DNA of 64,000 nt from Ophthalmolycus amberensis (taxonomy: Eukaryota > Chordata > Actinopteri > Perciformes > Zoarcidae). Position numbers and translations under genes: made by a program. Positions 1-11,865 of this stretch are shown here, piece by piece. Location of the stretch: contig JAFEUB010000499.1 in the NCBI GenBank assembly GCA_024529925.1, positions 1 to 64,000 on the forward strand, read 5' to 3'. The notes under the pieces are model-generated. The model had not been told where the DNA came from, did not search any database, and was given only the letters and a program-made list of their open reading frames with translations. How positions within the stretch are numbered: the first letter of the stretch is position 1; every line of letters starts with the position of its first letter.

Positions 1-1757
1 TCACATCTATAACCACAGCTCCACACTGGGAGCTTCACATTATAACCACAGCTCCACACTGGGAGCTTCACATTATAACCACAGCTCCACACTGGGAGCT
101 TCACATCTATAACCACAGCTCCACACTGGGAGCCTTAAGCTCCACGGGAGCTTATAACCACAGCTCCACACTGGGAGCTTCACATTATAACCACAGCTCC
201 ACACTGGGAGCTTCACATTATAACCACAGCTCCACACTGGGAGCTTCACATTATAACCACAGCTCCACACTGGGAGCTTCACATTATAACCACAGCTCCA
301 CACTGGGAGCTTCACACTATAACCACAGCTCCACACTGGAGCTTCACATTATAACCACAGCTCCACACTGGGAGCTTCACATTATAACCACAGCTCCACA
401 CTGGGAGCTTCACATTATAACCACAGCTCCACACTGGGAGCTTCACATTATAACCACAGCTCCACACTGGGAGCTTCACATTATAACCACAGCTCCACAC
501 TGGGAGCTTCACATTATAACCACAGCTCCACACTGGGAGCTTCACATTATAACCACAGCTCCACACTGGGAGCTTCACATTATAACCACAGCTCCACACT
601 GGGAGCTTCACATTATAACCACAGCTCCACACTGGGAGCTTCACATTATAACCACAGCTCCACACTGGGAGCTTCACATTATAACCACAGCTCCACACTG
701 GGAGCTTCACATTATAACCACAGCTCCACACTGGGAGCTTCACATTATAACCACAGCTCCACACTGGGAGCTTCACATTATAACCACAGCTCCACACTGG
801 GAGCTTCACATTATAACCACAGCTCCACACTGGGAGCTTCACATTATAACCACAGCTCCACACTGGGAGCTTCACATTATAACCACAGCTCCACACTGGG
901 AGCTTCACATTATAACCACAGCTCCACACTGGGAGCTTCACATTATAACCACAGCTCCACACTGGGAGCTTCACATTATAACCACAGCTCCACACTGGGA
1001 GCTTCACATTATAACCACAGCTCCACACTGGGAGCTTCACATTATAACCACAGCTCCACACTGGGAGCTTCACATCATAACCACAGCTCCACACTGGGAG
1101 CTTCACATTATAACCACAGCTCCACACTGGGAGCTTCACATTATAACCACAGCTCCACACTGGGAGCTTCACATCATAACCACAGCTCCACACTGGGAGC
1201 TTCACATCATAACCACAGCTCCACACTGGGAGCTTCACATTATACACAGCTCCACACTGGGAGCTTCACATTATCACAGCTCCACACTGGGAGCTTCACA
1301 TTATAACCACAGCTCCACACTGGGAGCTTCACATTATAACCACAGCTCCACACTGGGAGCTTCACATTATAACATCAGCTCCACACTGGGAGCTTCACAT
1401 TATACCACAGCTCCACACTGGGAGCTTCACATTATAACCACAGCTCCACACTGGGAGCTTCACACTATAACCACAGCTCCACACTGGGAGCTTCACATTA
1501 TAACCACAGCTCCACACTGGGAGCTTCACATTATAACCACAGCTCCACACTGGGAGCTTCACATTATAACCACAGCTCCACACTGGGAGCTTCACACTAT
1601 AACCACAGCTCCACACTGGGAGCTTCACATTATAACCACAGCTCCACACTGGGAGCTTCACATTATAACCACAGCTCCACACTGGGAGCTTCACATTATA
1701 ACCACAGCTCCACACTGGGAGCTTCACACTATAACCACAGCTCCACACTGGGAGCTT
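1..1757. repeat. 33-bp minisatellite array, about 53 copies, open at the window edge
   Basis: A 33-bp unit repeats head to tail with few substitutions (cacatt/cacact/cacatc variants) and a few short deletions near 130-150, 1240-1280 and 1375. Each unit contains AGCTCC and GGAGCT separated by six bases, so every copy can form a small hairpin. Because 33 is a multiple of 3, an 11-residue peptide (NVKLPVWSCGY) reads through on the minus strand for hundreds of codons. That is a by-product of the array, not a gene. The array starts before base 1, so its full length is unknown. Confidence 0.97.
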
Positions 1758-1962
1758 GTAACTGGTCAGCGCTGAGCGGATCCTCCGATGCAGCTGTTAG
1801 ACTTTACTAACCCTGAAGTGAAATCCCTCCGCTGCCTTTAAACCATCATAAGTTCAATGTGCAGTTTATATTGATTTAAACAGATTTTCTCTTCTTTTTT
1901 GTTGTCATTTCAGCCAGAATACAGAAATGAAGGCGTCTCTCAAGGTAATTTAGCAAGACAAG

Positions 1963-2085
1963 ATTCATTACAAGTTTTCTGAAATGTTTGAATATGGAAA
2001 TGAGGCATTATCTAATGGTGACTTTTGGTGAATTTAGGAGAAATCTACAGACGCAAACAGACAAAGTAGTAAAATAAACAGCTAA
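1963..2085 (+). repeat. Dispersed repeat, copy 1 (second copy at 19165-19284)
   Basis: About 120 bp beginning ttacaagttttctgaaatg and ending near acaaagtagtaaaataaa recur at 19165-19284 with a few substitutions and small indels. The family was not recognised. The two copies are in the same orientation. Confidence 0.75.
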
Positions 2086-2279
2086 ATGTGTATTTTGGAT
2101 GTTATGGAATGAGAAAGGACCAACATCTCGATATTGACCAGTGTATGAAAAGCACTGTTGTTGCCTGTAATGTCTCGCAATGTTTAACTAGAAAATGCAT
2201 TTCCTGCTGAAAATGCGTTGGAATGCTGAAAGCTGAAATGAATCTCAAAAACATTGCTGAAAATAGATATCCAATTTTT

Positions 2280-2410
2280 AAAAAATTGCAAAAAGCTTAA
2301 TAATTCAAAAAGTTGAAAGATTACAAATATGAAGTCATATCACACCTCTCCTGAAAGAGCTGAACATTTTGATATTCGAACGGTTTCTGTTGCTTAAAAG
2401 AATTCCAGCG
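2280..2410 (+). repeat. Dispersed repeat (AGCTGAACATTTT family), copy 1; copy 2 at 3708-3826
   Basis: The segment from aaaaagcttaataattcaaa to cggtttctgttgcttaaa is repeated at 3708-3826 with about 85-90% identity by eye. In copy 1 an imperfect GTA-rich tract follows at once, which suggests the element carries or seeds a microsatellite tail. Unclassified teleost interspersed repeat. Confidence 0.75.
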
Positions 2411-3235
2411 GTAGTGATATTTGTTGTAGTAGTAGTAGAAGTTGTAGTAGAAGTATTATTAGCAGTATAAGTATTAGTAGCATTTGAATAAGTACTAGCT
2501 GTAGCAGCAGTGATATTTGTAGTAGCAGTAGTAGTGGAAGTTGTAGTCGAAGTATTCGTAATTAGAAGAAGTAGTAGAAGTAGTAGTATCAGTAGTCGTA
2601 GTAATAGCTGTAGTAGTGGTCGTAGTATTTTATATAACAGTAGTAAGGCAAGGCAAGGCAAGGCAAGTTTATTTGTATAGCACATTTCAACAACAAGGTA
2701 ATTCAAAGTGCTTCACATAAAACCATTAAAAGCATCAAAACATAAGGCAAAAGAAAAGGAGATTTAAAAACAATTAAAGAAACAGTGTAAGAAATAAAAT
2801 TCAGTAGTAAAATGCAGAAATGCAGGAAATTGATTAATATATTAATTGAATGTGGTTCAATTAAAGGCAGCAGCAGTAGTAGTATAATAAGTAGTAGTAG
2901 TAGTAGTAATAGTAAAGTCAGTTTTTGAAGTAGCAGTAGTAGTAGTACTAGTAGCAGTCGTACTAATAGCTGTAGTAGTATTAGTACTGGTTATTAGTAC
3001 TGGTAGTAGCAGGAATAGCAGTATTAGCAGTTGTGGTATAAGTAATAATAGTAGTGGTAGTGGTAGTAATAGCAGTAGTGGTAGTAATAATATTTATGGT
3101 AGCAGTAATAGCAGTAGCAGTAGTAGTAATAGTAGCAACAGCAAAAGTTGAAGTAGTAGCAGCAGTAGTAGTAGTAATACTAGAAATATTAGCAGCAGTA
3201 GTAGTTGTCGCAGTATTAGTAAGAGCATTCATTAT
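2411..3235. repeat. Imperfect GTA/GTAGCA trinucleotide tract, interrupted at 2643-2835
   Basis: Long runs of imperfect AGT/GTA triplets occupy 2411-2640 and 2868-3235. The short Ser/Thr/Ala-rich and Val-rich reading frames here are low-complexity translations and are not called as genes. The interruption is a separate dispersed element. Confidence 0.9.
2643..2835 (+). mobile_element. Teleost retroposon fragment (SINE or LINE 3' tail type) inside the GTA tract
   Basis: It begins with four copies of GGCAA, then gtttatttgtatagcacatt, then a segment ending caaagtgcttcacataaaa. This is a very common teleost interspersed repeat consensus, known from general familiarity rather than a search. It splits the GTA-rich repeat in two, which fits insertion into it. 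The exact family (SINE versus LINE 3' end) is not resolved. Confidence 0.7.
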
Positions 3236-3446
3236 TTCAACAAAAAAGCCTAATTTTGAGCTAAACGTTTAAATACAGTTAATCCATGGGGCTTTTATTT
3301 TGAAAGGGTGGGACTGGGTGGGGGAGGGAGGGGGAGAGGAGACATAATCATAATGTCTGACACACATAAACAGAGGTTATTAAATGACAGGCTTCATCAC
3401 AAGCAGTTCAGTTAGAATTCACTCTCTGGGGCTTTTATTTTGAAAT

Positions 3447-3590
3447 GGGGTGGGTGTGTGTGTGTGTGTGGGGGGGGGGGGGGTGGAGGAGGGGGGAAAG
3501 ACCTCTAAAGATCCCTAAGACCTGAATGACTGTATGAGAGACACACAGAGAGAGAGAGAGGGAGAGAGAGAGAGAGAGAGGGAGAGGAGT
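3447..3590. repeat. Simple repeats: (GT)n with a G14 run, then (GA)n
   Basis: GT dinucleotides at 3454-3470 pass into 14 consecutive G at 3470-3483. A GA-rich tract lies at 3547-3590. Just upstream, ggggcttttattttgaaa occurs at 3289 and 3427, and a close match at about 20050, so part of a dispersed repeat flanks these tracts. Confidence 0.9.
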
Positions 3591-3839
3591 GTATGTGCGC
3601 TGTGTGTCTGTGAGTCTGTGTGTTTATCAACATCACTAATTGGCTCAATCGCGAACACCTGTGTGCCTGAAGCCATTTGAAAATATTCTCCATAGAGATC
3701 CTATTGAAAATAAAAAGCTTAATAATTCAAAAAGTTTAAAGGTTAGAAATATGAAAAGTCATAGCAGACCTCTGGTGAAAGAGCTGAACATTTTAATAGT
3801 TGAACGGTTTCTGTAGCTTAAAATATGAAGGAGAAGAAG

Positions 3840-4770
3840 AGGTGCGACGGAAGAAATAGAAGTTGAATAAAGATTCGAAGAACAATAGTTGGCAAAGTGA
3901 AAAAGGCAAATATAAAGATTGTTTTGAAAAGTACATCTAAAAATGCATGAACCAAACAAAAGAACTATATTTTCTAACCTAAAAGGACGAAGTCTTTGAG
4001 GCGTCTTTATGGAGCAGAACCTGAGAATCTTAATGGTCATTTATGCCGTTCCCGTGAATGTATCTCAAATAAACAGCTCATTTCAAGAACTGAGTTATAA
4101 CTTTAAAAGTTTGTCCCTGGGTCCCGTTTTATAAACAGGTTCATCAGAAGAAATGAGGACGGGAGTCATTACACAGAAAAGGGAGCCTTCGTCCCCAAAA
4201 CTAATAACTTCCTCTTCTCAAAGATGGCTCCCCGAGGAAGACGCTCCACTTGGAAAAGTTTAGCGGAGCACTTAATTACAATACGATGGAAGGACAGAGC
4301 AGAGAGTCTCACCCGTCTGAAGCTCTTTGGCTGAACTCAAGTGGGGAAATAACAGATTTAATTGTAATGTTTTTCAGGAACGCTCCACACGTTCACACCT
4401 CGCAGTCTGATCCGCTGCTACAGCAAGTGGGATATCAGATGACGATATCCACGCTTTGTTGGGCAATCTTCCCTGGAAGACGTTCACGGTGTTGCACTCC
4501 GATGTTCACACGAAAAAGTGGCAGAAGTAGTCGTGTGAAGACTGAAGAAGAAAAAAGGTTTTTCAAACATCACCATCTCTTGCCAGCTGCCCACATCTGG
4601 CCGTGTGAAGTATAGGTGTGAATGTCGGACACGTCGGTGGCAGAAAGTTCAAGAGATAATCGAAGAGACGATGCTGCTCGTTAACCAAATGAAGGAAGTG
4701 AACGAGCAGCTGGATCTGCAGCTTCATGGTGAGTTCCAGCCCGCTGACAACCATTCACAACTACGAGCAA
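3840..4770. other. Non-coding stretch, nothing recognised
   Basis: Unique-looking sequence with two modest open frames (4250-4615 plus, 121 codons; 4563-4754 minus). Neither resembles a known family. No splice or promoter pattern stands out. Confidence 0.5.
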
Positions 4771-4946
4771 TTTAGAGTCATCGGTTCACCAAAGCTGCGT
4801 GTCGTTGGACTGTGGGAGGAAACTGGAGAACCCGGAGAAAACCCACGCTGACACGGGGAGAACATGCACAGAAGAGGCCGCCCAGCCCGGGAATCAAACC
4901 CCGGGCCCCTCTGGCTGTGCCAGCCACTGCACCGCCGTGCAGCCCT
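4771..4946 (-). mobile_element. tRNA-derived SINE, minus orientation
   Basis: Read on the minus strand, the element starts with a tRNA-like head that has an A-box-like segment (CGGTGCAGTGGCTGGCAC) and a B-box-like segment (GGGGTTTGATTCCCG). It continues into a body whose plus-strand form contains acccggagaaaacccacg and gacacggggagaacatgc. That body is a hallmark of a widespread fish SINE. It has no coding capacity and would have been mobilised by a LINE. Confidence 0.85.
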
Positions 4947-5448
4947 TTTGCTGAATATCGACATCAAATAAAGATCTCATTGATTTTGATCTTTAACGGG
5001 CAAGCGTTAATGTCGAGCCCTGAGGTGGTTCGAACTCCTTAACTTTCAAAGTAAAGATATCCAGGAATCCTCTGAATGCTTTAAATCAATAACGTTCAGC
5101 AGCAGAGGACACACACTCTGCATGAATATGGAGCTAAAAGGCAGAACGATGAATGCACTCAGGTGAACAGTCACACACACATCCTTGTACTTCTATCTTT
5201 GTGAGGACGTACCTCTTACCTGAACCTTCAGTGAGTATTTCACTGCTGGACAGATGTCTTCATAAAACTAGGCTGTCTGTGCAGATAGAACGATGTGATA
5301 CATAAATAACGTTATTATTATTAATTCATATTTCCTGCTGCGTGGTCTTCTAGTGGTTGTTTTAATTTGAGATAGAAAAGTTGCAAAACTATAACATTTA
5401 GTTTAAACAAACAGCCCTGAAGCTAAAGCCTTTTTCTGATACATGAGC

Positions 5449-5471
5449 GGGGGGGGGGGGGGGGGGGGGGG
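5449..5471 (+). repeat. Poly-G run of 23
   Basis: Twenty-three consecutive G on the plus strand, with G-quadruplex potential. Such tracts are also prone to assembly length error. Confidence 0.95.
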
Positions 5472-5677
5472 AACAGGAAGTTCAACATAGCACGTTGTAA
5501 TGAAGCTGGTTGAAAATAGATAAAGTGTCACTTTAACCATCACAAATAAAAAGCCTAATCCTAACCCTGACCTCTGAACCCTCAAACAAAACGAAAAGAG
5601 AAGAGTGTCCTCACTTTCCAAAGATGTCCTCGTTCAGTCTAAAACTCTAATTGGTCCTCACAAAGATAGCTATACCA

Positions 5678-5682
<5 letters not shown>

Positions 5683-5710
<28 letters not shown>
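5683..5710. repeat. (CA)n microsatellite
   Basis: Fourteen CA dinucleotides. Confidence 0.95.
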
Positions 5711-5892
5711 GCTTTTTGGGGGCCGCGGCAGCTTTCCTTCCCGACTGCAGCTCTATATATCGCACGGAAATGTGATTTCATGCTGAACTTTTCAACCCGT
5801 TCTTTCAGGAGAAGAAGAAAGCGGAAAGAAGGAGGAGACTCTGAACGCATCAGTATTTTTGGCAGCTGGTGAGTGAGGCGATGCTTCAGCGT

Positions 5893-6548
5893 GGAACCCC
5901 TCCTCCTCCTCCTCCTCCTCCTCTTCCCCCTACTCCTCCTCTTCCCCCCTCCTCCTCCTCTTCCCCCTCCTCCTCCTCTTCCCCCTCCTCTTCCCCCTCT
6001 TCGTCCTCCTCCTCTTCCCTCTCTTCCCCCTCCTCCTCCCCCTCTTCCTCCTCCTCTTCCCCCTCCTCCTCTTCCCTCTCTTCCCCCTCCTCCTCCCCCT
6101 CTTCCTCCTCCTCCTCTTCCCCCTCTTCCTCCTCCTCCCCCTCCTCCTGCTCTTCCCCCTCTTCCTCCTCCTCCTCCCCCTCTTCCTCCTCCTCCCCCTC
6201 TTCCTCCTCCTCCTCTTCCCCCTCCTCCTCCTCCTCTTCCCCCTCTTCCTCCTCCTCCTCCTCCTCCCCTCCTCTTCCCCCTCTTCCTCCTCCTCCTCCT
6301 CCTCCCCCTCCTCTTCCCCCTCTTCCTCTTCCTCCTCTTCCCCCTCCTCCTCCTCCTCTTCCCCCTCTTCCTCCTCCTCCTCCCCCTCCTCTTCCCCCTC
6401 TTCCTCCTCCTCCTCTTCCCCCTCCTCCTCTTCCCCCTCCTCCTCCTCCTCTTCCCCCTCTTCCTCCTCCTCCTCCTCCTCCTCCCCCTCCTCTTCCCCC
6501 TCTTCCTCCTCCTCCTCTTCCCCCTCCTCCTCTTCCTCCCCCTCCCCC
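5893..6548. repeat. 650-bp pure-pyrimidine CTC/CTTCCCCC minisatellite
   Basis: The plus strand is almost entirely C and T, built from CCT triplets punctuated by CTTCCCC blocks. The mirror-rich homopyrimidine composition could form triplex (H-) DNA. Long Pro/Ser/Leu-rich and Arg/Gly-rich frames on both strands are compositional artefacts. The tract ends immediately before CGACAG|CAG, so it could serve as a splice-acceptor pyrimidine tract. Confidence 0.95.
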
Positions 6549-6602
6549 GACAGCAGCCTGAGATGTTTTTAGACTTCACTCAGGATATCAAGGTGCCAAA
6601 AT

Positions 6603-8680
6603 GTGAGTTTTTATCCGATAAAGTAAATACTTCTCTTCACTGACACCTCTTTGTTTAAGTGTTCCAAAATGCAGCTGTTTATTCTCTTTGCAGACGTTAA
6701 GCTTCTATTAAACAAGATGTGCACATAATCAGGGTTTCAGGGTTCGATCAAACATTTCAACAGAAGAATAACAAAAAACAGTAGAATAACAATGGAACAT
6801 ATATAAACTAGAGGAAAAAATATTAAGTGTAAAAGAAGTAATGCTGTAAGAGTAAGGCAATTAAGTGTCGTGAACATATTCAACTAAAATAGAAATTGTA
6901 GGTAAATGACAACAACAAAAGATGAAATATAAAAGCAAACAATATAAAGTAACACGAGCAGAATACGAAACTTAAGAAGCTTCTAAAACACACGAATATT
7001 TCCAACAAATTCAAGCTCCATCAAATGGAAATATTATTTAAAATGTCTGATGCATCAAATTGTTTCACTTTCCCAGAAACTCACTTTGACATCTTTGGTG
7101 TCTTTGCAAACATTTGGGTCTCTGCTGAATGTACAGTTCAGTAATCTTCCCCCGTGACCCCGAGGAGGCTTCCTGTGAGAGCAGCGAGTGCAGGAACACA
7201 AAACGAGTGTTTGATAACCATTAAAAACACAGGATTGGAAAGATGAAAACACATTTTCTCTCTTTGACAAAAGTCTTGTCTTTAATCTCGGCTTCTTTTC
7301 GTTTCTTCTTGTGAAGAATTGAATCGTTTTAAAAACTGTTTCTCAGCTTCCTGTGACGGAGGGTCGCGGTCCGGAGCCACTGACGATACTTTGAGAACAT
7401 TTCACACTTCACGTGTCTTTGTTGGATCAGATATCCGTCTGACATCAAAGACCTTGAAAATGCAACCGAGAAGCATTGGAGACGGATTAAAAGGCTCCGA
7501 TTGTCACCAGATGTTGAAAGGATTCAAGGTACACACACTTGAAGTGCACACCTCTTCATCTAGACATTCACACGTTACCCGGCAGGATAAAGAGTAATTA
7601 AAATGAGCTCATGAAGAACACGTTGATGCTTCAATAGTTATAATACAATAATGTAATGTCGACTATTCCTACGTTGGACATTCAAGTGTTGAAATGTTTG
7701 AAACATGAATTTAAAAATCAGCTTTTCAGCCACGTCTTTGATAAAGAACGGTTTACAGACAAGTTCATTATTTTATGAAATTATTTTATTGTTCATAAAT
7801 TGGAAAAGTGATTTATTTTTTATTGGTATTGTAATAATCACTTATTTTATTGTATTTAAGTTGTATGATTTTATTCTACTTTATTGTTATTTAATTAATA
7901 ATTTTTTTATTTTATGCTGTACTATTACAATTGTTGTTATAATATATTATATTAATTCTATTAATTACATTTTTTGCATTTTATTGTCTCTTGAACATTG
8001 GTCTCAAATTGTTAAATTTAAATGTTTTACTGCTGAAACCAGTTTCACTCTGAGTGATGAGCACATTCACTGTCTTCGGTGGCTTACGTTAGACTACGGG
8101 TTGATTTTCATGCTTTTACTTTGAGAACACGAGTATTAGAACCGTGCGTTCATGAATCTAACTTCACACAGAACAAGAGGAAGTTGCTGCTGTTGCCAAA
8201 AACACGTTTTCTGTTCTTTAATTTGAACGTTTCTCGCGTTCATCACTTCACCTCATTTTATTTCAAGCTTTATGTTCACAGCAGAACGGATGTTTTGATA
8301 TATTTTGCTGCGATCTGTTTTGATTTTGTGCGAATAAACATTCGGTGAAAAATGACTAATAATTAATAAACGAGAGTTAAAAGTGTAAAAACAGAAACAA
8401 TTTTCCTTTTTTTTTTTTTTATCAGCTGAATCATTTCCAGTGTTACAAGTTGGTATTGTCTCCAAACGTTGCACACCATCTGGCTCCTGACAAACTTTCC
8501 CGCTCGTCTCGTTGACAGTGTGGGAGCTTCGGCGAAGAATCGAGAAGTTCTTGACTAAATAACATAAATTCATGTTTTTGATGCCACATTTGGATTTAGT
8601 TTTTCTTTTGCTGCAGCAGAGCGTTGTTCTTCCTCAGCTGAGAAAAGAAGAAGAAACAACAGCTGGAAGAGGGCAGAGAG
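6603..8680. other. Non-coding stretch, AT-rich in the middle
   Basis: No recognisable gene. About 7760-7990 is very AT-rich. An open frame of 139 codons there (7705-8124) encodes a hydrophobic Ile/Tyr-rich peptide, as random AT-rich DNA would. The 92-codon frame at 7319-7597 has no recognised similarity. Confidence 0.5.
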
Positions 8681-8681
8681 C

Positions 8682-8864
8682 GCACACACACACACACACA
8701 CACACACACTGTCGCACACACACACACGTTCTCATTAACTATGTTACTCCTCTTTTTTTCTCTTTTCGCACACACACAAATACACTCTGCACTCAGTCAC
8801 ACTTTGCATCTCTTTCACAGACATATTCACACATTTCTCATTTTCACATTCTTCTTTTTTGCCT

Positions 8865-8911
<47 letters not shown>
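8682..8911. repeat. (CA)n microsatellites
   Basis: CA runs at 8682-8709, 8714-8727 and 8867-8911, separated by CA-rich degenerate sequence. Confidence 0.95.
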
Positions 8912-8915
<4 letters not shown>

Positions 8916-9029
8916 CGCTTCTATTTTTCTCAATCTCACAACATGAACACACACTCTTGCTCACTCGACTCCTCACTTTCTCTCACACACACATTTTCAG
9001 GCTCTTGGCAGATGTCGGAGACGTCCCGG

Positions 9030-9067
9030 GGGCGGGGGGGGTGGGGGGGGGCGGGGGGGGGGGGGGT
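9030..9067 (+). repeat. G-rich tract with G-quadruplex potential
   Basis: Several runs of 6-10 G separated by single bases lie on the plus strand. Confidence 0.9.
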
Positions 9068-9171
9068 TAGTTGCGCTGGAGATACCAGTGTCTTACTCAC
9101 CCCAGTGGGCGAACATGAACGTTGACTTAAAAACCTGACAGTGATGGTGTGTGTGTCTCTTTAATGTGACG

Positions 9172-9560
9172 AGATCATAGACTGTTTATAAGAAGTGGAC
9201 GTTGTCCCTGTGACGTCACGTCAGACACACAATGTGAAAGTGTTGAAGGTGTGAGACGAAAACAGGGACTACTCCCAGACCTGTCAATCACAGCAGCCCC
9301 GCCCTAAAGCATCCCCTGCTTTATGGTCTGTTTGACTCTAAATGGACCATAATGTACTAAATGAACATCATGCTGTATTGAAGAAGACTTGAAACTAGAG
9401 ATTGAGACCATAAACGTCATGTTTACAATGTTTACTGAGGTAATAAATCAAGAGAGAAGTAGAGTCATTTTCTCATAGACTTCTATACAACCAGAGGAGT
9501 CGCCCCCTGGTGGACACTAGAGAGAATGCAGCTTTAACACATGAAGCTTTGACTTCACTT
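9172..9560 (+). mobile_element. Dispersed non-autonomous element, copy A (CCCCCTGGTGGACACTAGAG family)
   Basis: This copy includes agccccgccctaaagcatcc, a segment around gaccataatgtactaaatga, and the end tcgccccctggtggacacta. The same order of segments recurs at 26485-26995 (minus), 28780-29027, 35020-35290 and, truncated, at 58668-58790. No reading frame is conserved between copies. Transposon class unknown. Confidence 0.85.
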
Positions 9561-9585
9561 CAACCAGAGGTTGCCGCCTGGATGA

Positions 9586-9586
<1 letters not shown>

Positions 9587-9637
<51 letters not shown>
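9587..9637. repeat. (CA)n microsatellite
   Basis: About 25 CA dinucleotides directly after dispersed element copy A. Confidence 0.97.
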
Positions 9638-9638
<1 letters not shown>

Positions 9639-9639
9639 C

Positions 9640-11160
9640 CTTTGTGTGTATTTGTTGTATAAAGAGCGAGAAAGTCAATGTTGAATATTATAGCGTCGTT
9701 TTGTTACGTATCTTCTGGACGCAACTAGCGCCAGTTCATATGACAAACTAATTAGCATGTACTTATTTTAACTGAAACCATCATCTGTTTCTAAACCTAA
9801 CCAAACACTTGTGTTGCACGAGTAAATCTAAAAACAAAGTAAATCTATGTTGGAAGTTTATTTTTTAAAGACGTAACAAGCAGCGAGCAGAAACTGAACA
9901 CCTTAATTACAATATGTTGAAACTAAATGAAGCAGATTAATTATATGCACACGTTTCTTTAGAAGTTCTTTGGAAACAGTCGTTGCTGTTCTGGAGCTTT
10001 TGGTTTTATCACATGATCTTCCTCTGCAGGTGTTTGCTTGAAGTGTCATAGAATTGTAGATGTTGAGATATTTCTTCTAATTTTTAAATAGATTAGTTTG
10101 GTAGAGCTCAACAAATGCAGGCACAAATACTTTATTTTATTTAAAAGCAATCAATAAATGTATCTGATAAGGGAAACAAAGCAGCGAAGAACAAAGTCAA
10201 TCAGGTGAATTCTCTCTGTTCTCTCTGTAAGCAGCAGCAGAGAGTCCTCAGACGTATGCTGTGACATTGAACTCCTGATTTCATATTGTTGTCAGAACAC
10301 AGGGGAGTAAGAAGCTCAGAATAACTCATCGAACAAACAACAAGCCAAGTGACAAGATTCATGACTTCATTGTTTCCCTTCTAAACTTTAATTAACTCAA
10401 AAGCAGAACTAAATGAAAAGTGAAACGAGAGACGACAAGAGTCCCACCGAGGACGTCTTCAGCTCTCAAATCAAACCTCACGTTTCTGTTCCATTAATGC
10501 AAGAACGACATATTCCTTAATTCATCTTTAGAGCAGCACAACCACAGCGGCGACTCGTTTCCTCGTAGGAGTTATTGTCTGTGTTCTCGGCACTAACTTC
10601 TCTATTTCCTCTTTCTTGTGATCATTAACTTAAACATCTTCAATATTCTCATTGATCTGGTTATTATTTTGACGTCGATCTTTGTTTTTAAACAATAATC
10701 TTTATTTTCAGAAGTGAGAAGTACATTTACTCAACTGCTGTACTTCAGACATACTTTGTACGACATTTACTAATATTTAACAGCTTCAGCCACTCGTCAC
10801 TCCGTAGATTTAGATGAATACAAAATATAAATCAACAAATGCATGATCATTTATCACGATAGATAAAGTTACTGTATAAAAAGCAGTTGATATGAGCTCC
10901 ACCTTTTACCTAACCAACAATAATACAGATAGAAGGAGTTATAAGTAAAGAAAAGACATTAAACTACTTAATAATAATACAATAATTAAAACAACATCAA
11001 TAGAAATAAAAGTATAACTCAACGGACAAAACAAAACATATTTAAATTAGAGATAAAACAATCGATATGAGTCAGAATGAGGAAATGTTTCCGGTATTTT
11101 AATTCATTATTTACAGGATTGTTTGGTGTAAATATATTTCTTCTTTCTTTTCTTCCAGCG
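9640..11160. other. Non-coding stretch with a dispersed-repeat fragment
   Basis: No gene recognised. About 10715-10990 resembles a teleost dispersed repeat rich in agtacatttactc/aagtaaaagtac motifs, also seen at 17700-18130, 32790-33060, 36460-36600, 57130-57545 and 58107-58530. Confidence 0.5.
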
Positions 11161-11316
11161 GTGAAATATTTACACTTTGTTTCTTATCAATCCTTAAAAA
11201 TGTAATTGTTGATGTGCAGCAAGTTAAAGGAATGGAAGAGAGGAAGATCTTCTCTCTGACAGTTTGGTTTAAAGTTCTGGTTAATTACTTCCTGTTGGCA
11301 GAGAGATTTAACAACA

Positions 11317-11318
<2 letters not shown>

Positions 11319-11347
<29 letters not shown>
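11319..11347. repeat. (CA)n microsatellite
   Basis: Fourteen CA dinucleotides. Confidence 0.95.
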
Positions 11348-11349
<2 letters not shown>

Positions 11350-11700
11350 AGAGTCCTGGTGCCGCTCCAACACCGCTGAAGACATCCGCTGACTCATTTA
11401 ATAAAGGAATGCGTGGTATCACGATGTGCTGCAGGCTGTCGGCCGACAGGTAGAACCGGATCTGAAGAGTTTGTTCACCAGCGCTGTGCTCACCACATCA
11501 TCGTCCTCCTGTGTCACTACGTGTTTATTAATAAATAGCTTCATGTCAGCTGGTGGTGTAGATTTAAGGAGCCGAGTAGAACCAGTCGAATCTTTTGTAG
11601 CCGCCACCAGCAGCTCTGTAGCTCACTCTGTCGGCCGGTCCGCAGACATTTACTCGCCTTCTGTCGGCCACAGAGGCTGAAAGTTTGGTACAGAGGTCAA

Positions 11701-11727
11701 GTGTGTGTGTGTGTGTGTGTGTGTGTG
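11701..11727. repeat. (GT)n microsatellite
   Basis: Thirteen GT dinucleotides. Confidence 0.95.
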
Positions 11728-11865
11728 AAGGTGTTTGTTTATGCCAATTGGTAAGAAGGGGGTGTGGCAGTGAGAGTGGGTGTAACAAAAAGATGCATGA
11801 CTAAGTTGTGAACTGTTGGATTACTGGTCTCAGGAAAGAGTTCCTGTTTCATTTTGTTAAGGAGG

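Noticed and set aside
312..1247. 311-codon minus-strand frame with an 11-residue repeat
   Set aside because: Direct translation of the 33-bp minisatellite, broken wherever a unit has an indel.
5809..5868. Exon-like 60-bp segment ending GCTG|GTGAGT
   Set aside because: Joining it to the next exon-like segment at 6554 or 6557 gives an early stop in every frame, so no coherent model results.
5647..6643. Arg/Gly-rich, Pro-rich and Ser-rich frames of 230-310 codons
   Set aside because: Compositional by-products of the CT-only minisatellite.
7705..8124. 139-codon hydrophobic frame resembling a membrane protein
   Set aside because: Lies in AT-only DNA, which yields Ile/Leu/Tyr-rich frames by chance. 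No conserved motif or splice context.
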